A program made the translations under genes and the position numbers. From Amaranthus tricolor (taxonomy: Eukaryota > Streptophyta > Magnoliopsida > Caryophyllales > Amaranthaceae), in assembly GCF_026212465.1 (NCBI RefSeq), contig NC_080063.1, positions 684,501 through 748,500 of the forward strand: a DNA stretch of 64,000 nt. Reading direction: 5' to 3'. Each line of letters starts with the position of its first letter. Position 1 is the first letter of the stretch. Below are positions 33,367 to 47,866 of the stretch, one piece after another. Under the pieces are notes generated by a model. That model was not told the origin of the DNA. It was given only the letters and a program-made list of their open reading frames with translations, and searched no databases.

Positions 33367-35445
33367 GAACAATGAACGATGAAGAATAAACAAGGATCAA
33401 TGATCAATGAAGAATGAACGATGAAGAATGAACAAGGATCAATGCTCAATATCGAATGAACGATGCAGAATGAACAAGGATCAATGATCAATGAAGAATG
33501 AACGATGAAGAATGAAAAAGGATCAATGATCAATGAAGAATGAACGATGAAGAATGAACAAGGATCAATGGTCAATGACGAATGAACGATGAAGAATGAA
33601 CAAAGATCAATGATCAAAGAAGAATGAACGATGAAGAATGAACAAGGATCAATGATCAATGATGAATGAACGATGAACAATGAACAAGGATCAATGATCA
33701 ATGAAGAATGAACAAGGATCAATGATCAATGATGAATGAACGATTAACAATGAACAACGATCAATGATCAATTAAGAATGAACGATGAAGAATGAACAAG
33801 GATCAATGCTCAATGACGAATAAACGATGAAGAATGAACAAGGATCAATGATCAATGAAGAATAAACGATGAAGAATGAACAAGGATCAATGATCAATGA
33901 AGAATGAACGATGAAGAGTGAACAAGGATCAATGGTCAATGACGAATGAACGATGAAGAATGAACAAGGATCAATGATCAATGAAGAATGAACGATGAAG
34001 AATGAACAAGGATCAATGATCAATGAAGAATGAACAAGGATCAATGATCAATGACGAATGAACGATGAACAATGAACAAGGATCAATGATCAATGAAGAA
34101 TGAACGATGAAGAATGAACAAGGATCAATGCTCAATGACGAATGAACGATGAAGAATGAACAAGGATCAATGATCAATGAAGAATGAACGATGAAGAATG
34201 AACAAGGATCAATGCTGAATGACGAATGAACGATGAAGAATGAACAAGGATCAATGATCAATGAAGAATGAACGATGAAGAATGAACAAGGATCAATGCT
34301 CAATATCGAATGAACGATGAAGAATGAACAAGGATCAATGATCAATGAAGAATGAACGATGAAGAATGAACAAGGATCAATGATCAATGAAGAATGAACG
34401 ATGAAGAATGAACAAGGATCAATGCTCAATGAAGAATGAACGATAAAGATTGAATAAGGATCAATGATGAATGACGAATGAACGATGAAGAATGAACAAG
34501 GATCAATGATCAATGAAGAATGAACGATGAACAATGAACAAGGATCAATGATCAATGAAGAATGAACGATGAAGAATGAACAAGGATCAATGCTCAATGA
34601 CGAATGAACGATGAAGAATGAACAAGGATCAATGATCCATGAAGAATGAACGATGAAGAATGAACAAGGATCAATGATCAATGAAGAATGAACGATGAAG
34701 AATGAACAAGGATCAATGATCAATTAAGAATGAACGATGAAGAATGAACAAGGATCAATGATCAATGACGAATGAACGATGAACAATGAACAAGGATCAA
34801 TGATCAATGAAGAATGAACGATGAAGAATGAATAAGGATCAATGATTAATGAAGAATGAACGATGAAGAATGAACAAGGATCAATGTTCAATGACGAATG
34901 AACGATGAAGAATGAACAAGGATCAATGATCAATGAAGAATAAACGATGAAGAATGAAAAAGGATCAATGATCAATGAAGAATGAACGATGAAGAATGCA
35001 CAAGGATCAATGATCAATAAAGAATGAACGATGAAGAATGAACAAGGATCAATGCTCAATATCGAATGAACGATGAAGAATGAACAAGGATCAATGATCA
35101 ATGACGAATGAACGATGAAGAATGAACAAGGAGTAATGGTCAATGACGAATGAACGATGAAGAATGAACAAGGATCGATGATCAATGACGAATGAACGAT
35201 GAAGAATGAACAAGGGTCAATGATCAATGAAGAATGAACGATGAAGAATGAACAAGGATCAATGATCAATGAAGAATGAACGATGAAGAATGAACAAGGA
35301 TCAATGGTCAATGACGAATGAACGATGAAGAATGAACAAGGATCAATGATCAATGAAGAATGAACGATGAATAATGAACAAGGATCAATGCCCAATGACG
35401 AATGAACGATGAAGAATGAACAAGGATCAATGATCAATGAAGAAT

Positions 35446-38184
35446 GATCTTCATGAACAAGGATCAATGATCAATGAAGAATGAACGATGAAGAATGAAC
35501 AAGGATCAATGGTCAATGACGAATGAACGATGAAGAAAGAACAAGGATCAATGATCGATAAAGAATGAACAAGGATCAATGATCAATGAAGAATGAACGA
35601 TGAAGAATGAACAAGGATCAATGGTCAATGACGAATGAACGATGAAGAATGAACAAAGATCAATGATCAAAGAAGAATGAACGATGAAGAATGAACAAGG
35701 ATCAATGATCAATGATGAATGAACGATGAACAATGAACAAGGATCAATGATCAATGAAGAATGAACAAGGATCAATGATCAATGATGAATGAACGATTAA
35801 CAATGAACAAGGATCAATGATCAATTAAGAATGAACGATGAAGAATGAACAAGGATCAAAGCTCAATGACGAATAAACGATGAAGAATGAACAAGGATCA
35901 ATGATCAATGAAGAATGAACGATGAAGAATGAACAAGGATCAATGATCAATGAAGAATGAACAAGGATCAATGATCATTGACGAATGAACGATGAACAAT
36001 GAAAAAGGATCAATGATCAATGAAGAATGAACGATGAAGAATGAACAAGGATCAATGCTCAATGACGAATGAACGATGAAGAATGAACAAGGATCAATGA
36101 TCAATGAAGAATGAACGATGAAGAATGAACAAGGATCAATGATCAATGAAGAATGAACGATGAAGAATGAACAAGGATCAATGGTCAATGACGAATGAAC
36201 GATGAAGAATGAACAAGGATCAATGATCAATGAAGAATGAACGATGAAGAATGAACAAGGATCAATGATCAATGAAGAATGAACAAGGATCAATGATCAT
36301 TGACGAATGAACGATGAACAATGAACAAGGATCAATGATCAATGAAGAATGAACGATGAAGAATGAACAAGGATCAATGATCAATGAAGAATGAACGATG
36401 AAGAATGAACAAGGATCAATGGTCAATGACGAATGTACGATGAAGAATGAACAAGGATCAATGATCGATGAAGAATGAACAAGGATCAATGATCAATGAA
36501 GAATGAACGATGAAGAATAAACAAGGATCAATGGTCAATGACGAATGAACGATGAAGAATGAACAAAGATCAATGATCAAAGAAGAATGAACGATGAAGA
36601 ATGAACAAGGATTAATGGTCAATTACGAATGAACGATGAAGAATGAACAAGGATCAATGATCAAAGAAGAATGAACAATGAAGAATGAACAAGGATCAAT
36701 GATCAATGAAGAATGAACAAGGATCAATGCTCAATATCGAATGAACGATGAAGAATGAACAAGGATCAATGCTCAATGACGAATGAACGATGAAGAATGA
36801 ACAAGGATCAATGATCAATGAAGAATGAACGATGAAGAATGAACAAGGATCAATGATCAATGAAGAATGAACGATGAAGAATGAACAAGGATCAATGGTC
36901 AATGACGAATGAACGATGAAGAATGAACAAGGATCAATGATCAATGAAGAATGAACGATGAAGAATGAACAAGAATCAATGCTCAATATCGAATGAACGA
37001 TGAAGAATGGACAAGGATCAATGATCAATGAAGAATGAACGATGAAGAATGAAAAAGGATCAATGATCAATGAAGAATGAACAAGGAACAATGATCAATG
37101 AATAATGAACGATGAAGAATAAACAAGGATCAATGATCAATGAAGAATGAACGATGAAGAATGAACAAGGATCAATGCTCAATATCGAATGAACGATGAA
37201 GAATGAACAAGGATCAATGATCAATGAAGAATGAACGATGAAGAATGAACAAGGATCAATGATCAATGAAGAATGAACGATGAAGAATGAACAAGGATCA
37301 ATGCTCAATGAAGAATGAACGATGAAGAATGAAAAAGGATCAATGATCAATGAAGAATGAACGATGAAGAATAAACAAGGATCAATGATCAATGAAGAAT
37401 GAACGATGAAGAATGAACAAGGATTAATGGTCAATGACGAATGAACGATGAAGAATGAACAAGGATCAATGATCAATGAAGAATGAACGATGAAGAATGA
37501 ACAAGGATCAATGATCAATGAAGAATGAACAAGGATCAATGATCATTGACGAATGAACGATGAACAATGAAAAAGGATCAATGATCAATGAAGAATGAAC
37601 GATGAAGAATGAACAAGGATCAATGCTCAATGACGAATGAACGATGAAGAATGAACAAGGATCAATGATCAATGAAGAATGAACGATGAAGAATGAACAA
37701 GGATCAATGATCAATGAAGAATGAACGATGAAGAATGAACAAGGATCAATGATCAATGAAGAATGAACGATGAAGAATGAACAAGGATCAATGATCAATT
37801 AAGAATGAACGATGAAGAATGAACAAGGATCAATGATCAATGACGAATGAACGATGAAGAATGAACAAGGAGTAATGGTCAATGACGAATGAACGATGAA
37901 GAATGAACAAGGATCGATGATCAATGACGAATGAACGATGAAGAATGAACAAGGGTCAATGATCAATGAAGAATGAACGATGAAGAATGAACAAGGATCA
38001 ATGATCAATGAAGAATGAACGATGAAGAATGAACAAGGATCAATGGTCAATGACGAATGAACGATGAAGAATGAACAAGGATCAATGATCAATGAAGAAT
38101 GAACGATGAATAATGAACAAGGATCAATGCCCAATGACGAATGAACGATGAAGAATGAACAAGGATCAATGATCAATGAAGAAT
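35446..38184. repeat. Satellite higher-order block, 2739 bp
   Basis: Landmarks at +102, +494 and +816 match the left-hand blocks. The next landmark is at +1250 instead of +1334, so two 42-bp units are missing in between. The right-hand marker is the altered form gaacttcatg. Confidence 0.75.
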
Positions 38185-40008
38185 GAACTTCATGAACAAG
38201 GATCAATGATCAATGAAGAATGAACGATGAAGAATGAACAAGGATCAATGGTCAATGACGAATGAACGATGAAGAATGAACAAGGATCAATGATCGATAA
38301 AGAATGAACAAGGATCAATGATCAATGAAGAATGAACGATGAAGAATGAACAAGGATCAATGGTCAATGACGAACGAACGATGAAGAATGAACAAAGATC
38401 AATGATCAAAGAAGAATGAACGATGAAGAATGAACAAGGATCAATGATCAATGAAGAATGAACGATGAAGAATGAACAAGGATCAATGATCAATGAAGAA
38501 TGAACAAGGATCAATGATCATTGACGAATGAACGATGAACAATGAAAAAGGATCAATGATCAATGAAGAATGAACGATGAAGAATGAACAAGGATCAATG
38601 CTCAATGACGAATGAACGATGAAGAATGAACAAGGATCAATGATCAATGAAGAATGAACGATGAAGAATGAACAAGGATCAATGATCAATGAAGAATGAA
38701 CGATGAAGAATGAACAAGGATCAATGATCAATTAAGAATGAACGATGAAGAATGAACAAGGATCAATGATTAATGACGAATGAACGATGAAGAATGAACA
38801 AGGAGTAATGGTCAATGACGAATGAACGATGAAGAATGAACAAGGATCGATGATCAATGACGAATGAACGATGAAGAATGAACAAGGGTCAATGATCAAT
38901 GAAGAATGAACGATGAAGAATGAACAAGGATCAATGATCAATGAAGAATGAACGATGAAGAATGAACAAGGATCAATGGTCAATGACGAATGAACGATGA
39001 AGAATGAACAAGGATCAATGATCAATGAAGAATGAACGATGAATAATGAACAAGGATCAATGCCCAATGACGAATGAACGATGAAGAATGAACAAGGATC
39101 AATGATCAATGAAGAATGAACTTCATGAACAAGGATCAATGATCAATGAAGAATGAACGATGAAGAATGAACAAGGATCAATGGTCAATGACGAATGAAC
39201 GATGAAGAATGAACAAGGATCAATGATCGATAAAGAATGAACAAGGATCAATGATCAATGAAGAATGAACGATGAAGAATGAACAAGGATCAATGGTCAA
39301 AGACGAACGAACGATGAAGAATGAACAAAGATCAATGATCAAAGAAGAATGAACGATGAAGAATGAACAAGGATCAATGATCAATGAAGAATGAACGATG
39401 AAGAATGAACAAGGATCAATGATCAATGAAGAATGAACAAGGATCAATGATCATTGATGAATGAACGATGAACAATGAAAAAGGATCAATGATCAATGAA
39501 GAATGAACGATGAAGAATGAACAAGGATCAATGCTCAATGACGAATGAACGATGAAGAATGAACAAGGATCAATGATCAATGAAGAATGAACGATGAAGA
39601 ATGAACAAGGATCAATGATCAATGAAGAATGAACGATGAAGAATGAACAAGGATCAATGATCAATGAAGAATGAACGATGAAGAATGAACAAGGATCAAT
39701 GATCAATTAAGAATGAACGATGAAGAATGAACAAGGATCAATGATCAATGACGAATGAACGATGAAGAATGAACAAGGAGTAATGGTCAATGACGAATGA
39801 ACGATGAAGAATGAACAAGGATCGATGATCAATGACGAATGAACGATGAAGAATGAACAAGGGTCAATGATCAATGAAGAATGAACGATGAAGAATGAAC
39901 AAGGATCAATGATCAATGAAGAATGAACGATGAATAATGAACAAGGATCAATGCCCAATGACGAATGAACGATGAAGAATGAACAAGGATCAATGATCAA
40001 TGAAGAAT
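38185..40008. repeat. Two short higher-order blocks (933 and 891 bp) with altered marker
   Basis: Markers of the altered form gaacttcatg occur at 38185, 39118 and 40009. Each interval joins the front of a block to its end and skips most of the middle. Similar point variants (for example cgaacgaacg near 38373 and 39306) show that the short blocks were copied from one another after the deletion and the marker change arose. Confidence 0.8.
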
Positions 40009-43000
40009 GAACTTCATGAACAAGGATCAATGATCAATGAAGAATGAACGATGAAGAATGAACAAGGATCAATGGTCAATGACGAATGAACGATGAAGAA
40101 TGAACAAGGATCAATGATCGATAAAGAATGAACAAGGATCAATGATCAATGAAGAATGAACGATGAAGAATGAACAAGGATCAATGGTCAATGACGAACG
40201 AACGATGAAGAATGAACAAGGATCAATGATCAATGATGAATGAACGATGAACAATGAACAAGGATCAATGATCAATGAAGAATGAACAAGGATCAATGAT
40301 CAATGATGAATGAACGATTAACAATGAACAAGGATCAATGATCAATTAAGAATGAACGATGAAGAATGAACAAGGATCAAAGCTCAATGACGAATAAACG
40401 ATGAAGAATGAACAAGGATCAATGATCAATGAAGAATGAACGATGAAGAATGAACAAGGATCAATGATCAATGAAGAATGAACAAGGATCAATGATCATT
40501 GACGAATGAACGATGAACAATGAAAAAGGATCAATGATCAATGAAGAATGAACGATGAAGAATGAACAAGGATCAATGCTCAATGACGAATGAACGATGA
40601 AGAATGAACAAGGATCAATGATCAATGAAGAATGAACGATGAAGAATGAACAAGGATCAATGATCAATGAAGAATGAACGATGAAGAATGAACAAGGATC
40701 AATGGTCAATGACGAATGAACGATGAAGAATGAACAAGGATCAATGATCAATGAAGAATGAACGATGAAGAATGAACAAGGATCAATGATCAATGAAGAA
40801 TGAACAAGGATCAATGATCATTGACGAATGAACGATGAACAATGAACAAGGATCAATGATCAATGAAGAATGAACGATGAAGAATGAACAAGGATCAATG
40901 CTCAATGACGAATGAACGATGAAGAATGAACAAGGATCAATGATCAATGAAGAATGAACGATGAAGAATGAACAAGGATCAATGATCAATGAAGAATGAA
41001 CGATGAAGAATGAACAAGGATCAATGGTCAATGACGAATGTACGATGAAGAATGAACAAGGATCAATGATCGATGAAGAATGAACAAGGATCAATGATCA
41101 ATGAAGAATGAACGATGAAGAATAAACAAGGATCAATGGTCAATGACGAATGAACGATGAAGAATGAACAAAGATCAATGATCAAAGAAGAATGAACGAT
41201 GAAGAATGAACAAGGATTAATGGTCAATTACGAATGAACGATGAAGAATGAACAAGGATCAATGATCAAAGAAGAATGAACGATGAAGAATGAACAAGGA
41301 TCAATGATCAATGAAGAATGAACAAGGATCAATGCTCAATATCGAATGAACGATGAAGAATGAACAAGGATCAATGCTCAATGACGAATGAACGATGAAG
41401 AATGAACAAGGATCAATGATCAATGAAGAATGAACGATGAAGAATGAACAAGGATCAATGATCAATGAAGAATGAACGATGAAGAATGAACAAGGATCAA
41501 TGGTCAATGACGAATGAACGATGAAGAATGAACAAGGATCAATGATCAATGAAGAATGAACGATGAAGAATGAACAAGAATCAATGCTCAATATCGAATG
41601 AACGATGAAGAATGGACAAGGATCAATGATCAATGAAGAATGAACGATGAAGAATGAAAAAGGATCAATGATCAATGAAGAATGAACAAGGAACAATGAT
41701 CAATGAACAATGAACGATGAAGAATAAACAAGGATCAATGATCAATGAAGAATGAACGATGAAGAATGAACAAGGATCAATGCTCAATATCGAATGAACG
41801 ATGAAGAATGAACAAGGATCAATGATCAATGAAGAATGAGCGATGAAGAATGAACAAGGATCAATGATCAATGAAGAATGAACGATGAAGAATGAACAAG
41901 GATCAATGCTCAATGAAGAATGAACGATGAAGAATGAAAAAGGATCAATGATCAATGAAGAATGAACGATGAAGAATGAACAAGGATCAATGATCAATGA
42001 AGAATGAACGATGAAGAATGAACAAGGATCAATGGTCAATGACGAATGAACGATGAAGAATGAACAAGGATCAATGATCAATGAAGAATGAACGATGAAG
42101 AATGAACAAGGATCAATGCTCAATATCGAATGAACGATGAAGAATGGACAAGGATCAATGATCAATGAAGAATGAACGATGAAAAATGAACAAGGATCAA
42201 TGATCAATGAAGAATGAACAAGGATCAATGATCAATGAACAATGAACGATGAAGAATAAACAAGGATCAATGATCAATGAAGAATGAACGATGAAGAATG
42301 AACAAGGATCAATGCTCAATATCGAATGAACGATGAAGAATGAACAAGGATCAATGATCAATGAAGAATGAACGATGAAGAATGAACAAGGATCAATGGT
42401 CAATATCGAATGAACGATGAAGAATGAACAAGGATCAATGATCAATGAAGAATGAACGATGAAGAATGAACAAGAATCAATGCTCAATATCGAATGAACG
42501 ATGAAGAATGGACAAGGATCAATGATCAATGAAGAATGAACGATGAAGAATGAAAAAGGATCAATGATCAATGAAGAATGAACAAGGAACAATGATCAAT
42601 GAACAATGAACGATGAAGAATAAACAAGGATCAATGATCAATGAAGAATGAACGATGAAGAATGAACAAGGATCAATGCTCAATATCGAATGAACGATGA
42701 AGAATGAACAAGGATCAATGATCAATGAAGAATGAACGATGAAGAATGAACAAGGATCAATGATCAATGAAGAATGAACGATGAAGAATGAACAAGGATC
42801 AATGCTCAATGAAGAATGAACGATGAAGAATGAAAAAGGATCAATGATCAATGAAGAATGAACGATGAAGAATGAACAAGGATCAATGATCAATGAAGAA
42901 TGAACGATGAAGAATGAACAAGGATTAATGGTCAATGACGAATGAACGATGAAGAATGAACAAGGATCAATGATCAATGAAGAATGAACGATGAAGAATG

Positions 43001-43685
43001 AACAAGGATCAATGATCAATGAAGAATGAACAAGGATCAATGATCATTGACGAATGAACGATGAACAATGAAAAAGGATCAATGATCAATGAAGAATGAA
43101 CGATGAAGAATGAACAAGGATCAATGCTCAATGACGAATGAACGATGAAGAATGAACAAGGATCAATGATCAATGAAGAATGAACGATGAAGAATGAACA
43201 AGGATCAATGATCAATGAAGAATGAACGATGAAGAATGAACAAGGATCAATGATCAATGAAGAATGAACGATGAAGAATGAACAAGGATCAATGATCAAT
43301 TAAGAATGAACGATGAAGAATGAACAAGGATCAATGATCAATGACGAATGAACGATGAAGAATGAACAAGGAGTAATGGTCAATGACGAATGAACGATGA
43401 AGAATGAACAAGGATCGATGATCAATGACGAATGAACGATGAAGAATGAACAAGGGTCAATGATCAATGAAGAATGAACGATGAAGAATGAACAAGGATC
43501 AATGATCAATGAAGAATGAACGATGAAGAATGAACAAGGATCAATGGTCAATGACGAATGAACGATGAAGAATGAACAAGGATCAATGATCAATGAAGAA
43601 TGAACGATGAATAATGAACAAGGATCAATGCCCAATGACGAATGAACGATGAAGAATGAACAAGGATCAATGATCAATGAAGAAT
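40009..43685. repeat. Satellite higher-order block, 3677 bp
   Basis: This long form begins with the altered marker and returns to the normal marker at 43686. It contains an extra segment of caatgctcaatatcg-type units around 42197-42592 compared with the 2823-bp form. Confidence 0.75.
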
Positions 43686-46600
43686 GATCTTCATGAACAA
43701 GGATCAATGATCAATGAAGAATGAACGATGAAGAATGAACAAGGATCAATGGTCAATGACGAATGAACGATGAAGAATGAACAAGGATCAATGATCGATA
43801 AAGAATGAACAAGGATCAATGATCAATGAAGAATGAACGATGAAGAATGAACAAGGATCAATGGTCAATGACGAATGAACGATGAAGAATGAACAAAGAT
43901 CAATGATCAAAGAAGAATGAACGATGAAGAATGAACAAGGATCAATGATCAATGATGAATGAACGATGAACAATGAACAAGGATCAATGATCAATGAAGA
44001 ATGAACAAGGATCAATGATCAATGATGAATGAACGATTAACAATGAACAAGGATCAATGATCAATTAAGAATGAACGATGAAGAATGAACAAGGATCAAA
44101 GCTCAATGACGAATAAACGATGAAGAATGAACAAGGATCAATGATCAATGAAGAATGAACGATGAAGAATGAACAAGGATCAATGATCAATGAAGAATGA
44201 ACAAGGATCAATGATCATTGACGAATGAACGATGAACAATGAAAAAGGATCAATGATCAATGAAGAATGAACGATGAAGAATGAACAAGGATCAATGCTC
44301 AATGACGAATGAACGATGAAGAATGAACAAGGATCAATGATCAATGAAGAATGAACGATGAAGAATGAACAAGGATCAATGATCAATGAAGAATGAACGA
44401 TGAAGAATGAACAAGGATCAATGGTCAATGACGAATGAACGATGAAGAATGAACAAGGATCAATGATCAATGAAGAATGAACGATGAAGAATGAACAAGG
44501 ATCAATGATCAATGAAGAATGAACAAGGATCAATGATCATTGACGAATGAACGATGAACAATGAACAAGGATCAATGATCAATGAAGAATGAACGATGAA
44601 GAATGAACAAGGATCAATGCTCAATGACGAATGAACGATGAAGAATGAACAAGGATCAATGATCAATGAAGAATGAACGATGAAGAATGAACAAGGATCA
44701 ATGATCAATGAAGAATGAACGATGAAGAATGAACAAGGATCAATGGTCAATGACGAATGTACGATGAAGAATGAACAAGGATCAATGATCGATGAAGAAT
44801 GAACAAGGATCAATGATCAATGAAGAATGAACGATGAAGAATAAACAAGGATCAATGGTCAATGACGAATGAACGATGAAGAATGAACAAAGATCAATGA
44901 TCAAAGAAGAATGAACGATGAAGAATGAACAAGGATTAATGGTCAATTACGAATGAACGATGAAGAATGAACAAGGATCAATGATCAAAGAAGAATGAAC
45001 GATGAAGAATGAACAAGGATCAATGATCAATGAAGAATGAACAAGGATCAATGCTCAATATCGAATGAACGATGAAGAATGAACAAGGATCAATGCTCAA
45101 TGACGAATGAACGATGAAGAATGAACAAGGATCAATGATCAATGAAGAATGAACGATGAAGAATGAACAAGGATCAATGATCAATGAAGAATGAACGATG
45201 AAGAATGAACAAGGATCAATGGTCAATGACGAATGAACGATGAAGAATGAACAAGGATCAATGATCAATGAAGAATGAACGATGAAGAATGAACAAGAAT
45301 CAATGCTCAATATCGAATGAACGATGAAGAATGGACAAGGATCAATGATCAATGAAGAATGAACGATGAAGAATGAAAAAGGATCAATGATCAATGAAGA
45401 ATGAACAAGGAACAATGATCAATGAACAATGAACGATGAAGAATAAACAAGGATCAATGATCAATGAAGAATGAACGATGAAGAATGAACAAGGATCAAT
45501 GCTCAATATCGAATGAACGATGAAGAATGAACAAGGATCAATGATCAATGAAGAATGAACGATGAAGAATGAACAAGGATCAATGATCAATGAAGAATGA
45601 ACGATGAAGAATGAACAAGGATCAATGCTCAATGAAGAATGAACGATGAAGAATGAAAAAGGATCAATGATCAATGAAGAATGAACGATGAAGAATGAAC
45701 AAGGATCAATGATCAATGAAGAATGAACGATGAAGAATGAACAAGGATCAATGGTCAATGACGAATGAACGATGAAGAATGAACAAGGATCAATGATCAA
45801 TGAAGAATGAACGATGAAGAATGAACAAGGATCAATGCTCAATATCGAATGAACGATGAAGAATGGACAAGGATCAATGATCAATGAAGAATGAACGATG
45901 AAGAATGAACAAGGATCAATGATCAATGAACAATGAACGATGAAGAATAAACAAGGATCAATGATCAATGAAGAATGAACGATGAAGAATGAACAAGGAT
46001 CAATGCTCAATATCGAATGAACGATGAAGAATGAACAAGGATCAATGATCAATGAAGAATGAACGATGAAGAATGAACAAGGATCAATGGTCAATGACGA
46101 ATGAACGATGAAGAATGAACAAGGATCAATGATCAATGAAGAATGAACGATGAAGAATGAACAAGAATCAATGCTCAATATCGAATGAACGATGAAGAAT
46201 GGACAAGGATCAATGATCAATGAAGAATGAACGATGAAGAATGAAAAAGGATCAATGATCAATGAAGAATGAACAAGGAACAATGATCAATGAACAATGA
46301 ACGATGAAGAATAAACAAGGATCAATGATCAATGAAGAATGAACGATGAAGAATGAACAAGGATCAATGCTCAATATCGAATGAACGATGAAGAATGAAC
46401 AAGGATCAATGATCAATGAAGAATGAACGATGAAGAATGAACAAGGATCAATGATCAATGAAGAATGAACGATGAAGAATGAACAAGGATCAATGCTCAA
46501 TGAAGAATGAACGATGAAGAATGAAAAAGGATCAATGATCAATGAAGAATGAACGATGAAGAATGAACAAGGATCAATGATCAATGAAGAATGAACGATG

Positions 46601-47866
46601 AAGAATGAACAAGGATTAATGGTCAATGACGAATGAACGATGAAGAATGAACAAGGATCAATGATCAATAAAGAATGAACGATGAAGAATGAACAAGGAT
46701 CAATGATCAATGAAGAATGAACAAGGATCAATGATCATTGACGAATGAACGATGAACAATGAAAAAGGATCAATGATCAATGAAGAATGAACGATGAAGA
46801 ATGAACAAGGATCAATGCTCAATGACGAATGAACGATGAAGAATGAACAAGGATCAATGATCAATGAAGAATGAACGATGAAGAATGAACAAGGATCAAT
46901 GATCAATGAAGAATGAACGATGAAGAATGAACAAGGATCAATGATCAATGAAGAATGAACGATGAAGAATGAACAAGGATCAATGATCAATCAAGAATGA
47001 ACGATGAAGAATGAACAAGGATCAATGATCAATGACGAATGAACGATGAAGAATGAACAAGGATCAATGATCAATGAAGAATGAACGATGAAGAATGAAC
47101 AAGGATTAATGGTCAATGACGAATGAACGATGAAGAATGAACAAGGATCAATGATCAATGAAGAATGAACGATGAAGAATGAACAAGGATCAATGATCAA
47201 TGAAGAATGAACAAGGATCAATGATCATTGACGAATGAACGATGAACAATGAAAAAGGATCAATGATCAATGAAGAATGAACGATGAAGAATGAACAAGG
47301 ATCAATGCTCAATGACGAATGAACGATGAAGAATGAACAAGGATCAATGATCAATGAAGAATGAACGATGAAGAATGAACAAGGATCAATGATCAATGAA
47401 GAATGAACGATGAAGAATGAACAAGGATCAATGATCAATGAAGAATGAACGATGAAGAATGAACAAGGATCAATGATCAATCAAGAATGAACGATGAAGA
47501 ATGAACAAGGATCAATGATCAATGACGAATGAACGATGAAGAATGAACAAGGAGTAATGGTCAATGACGAAAGAACGATGAAGAATGAACAAGGATCGAT
47601 GATCAATGACGAATGAACGATGAAGAATGAACAAGGGTCAATGATCAATGAAGAATGAACGATGAAGAATGAACAAGGATCAATGATCAATGAAGAATGA
47701 ACGATGAAGAATGAACAAGGATCAATGGTCAATGACGAATGAACGATGAAGAATGAACAAGGATCAATGATCAATGAAGAATGAACGATGAATAATGAAC
47801 AAGGATCAATGCCCAATGACGAATGAACGATGAAGAATGAACAAGGATCAATGATCAATGAAGAAT
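43686..47866. repeat. Satellite higher-order block, 4181 bp, with 490-bp local duplication
   Basis: Landmarks at 45020, 45384, 46252 and 46700 recur 4181 bp later at 49201, 49565, 50433 and 50881. The segment 46700-46990 is repeated at 47190-47480, a 490-bp tandem duplication (eleven 42-bp units plus one 28-bp unit). The following block lacks this duplication, which accounts for its shorter length of 3691 bp. Confidence 0.8.
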
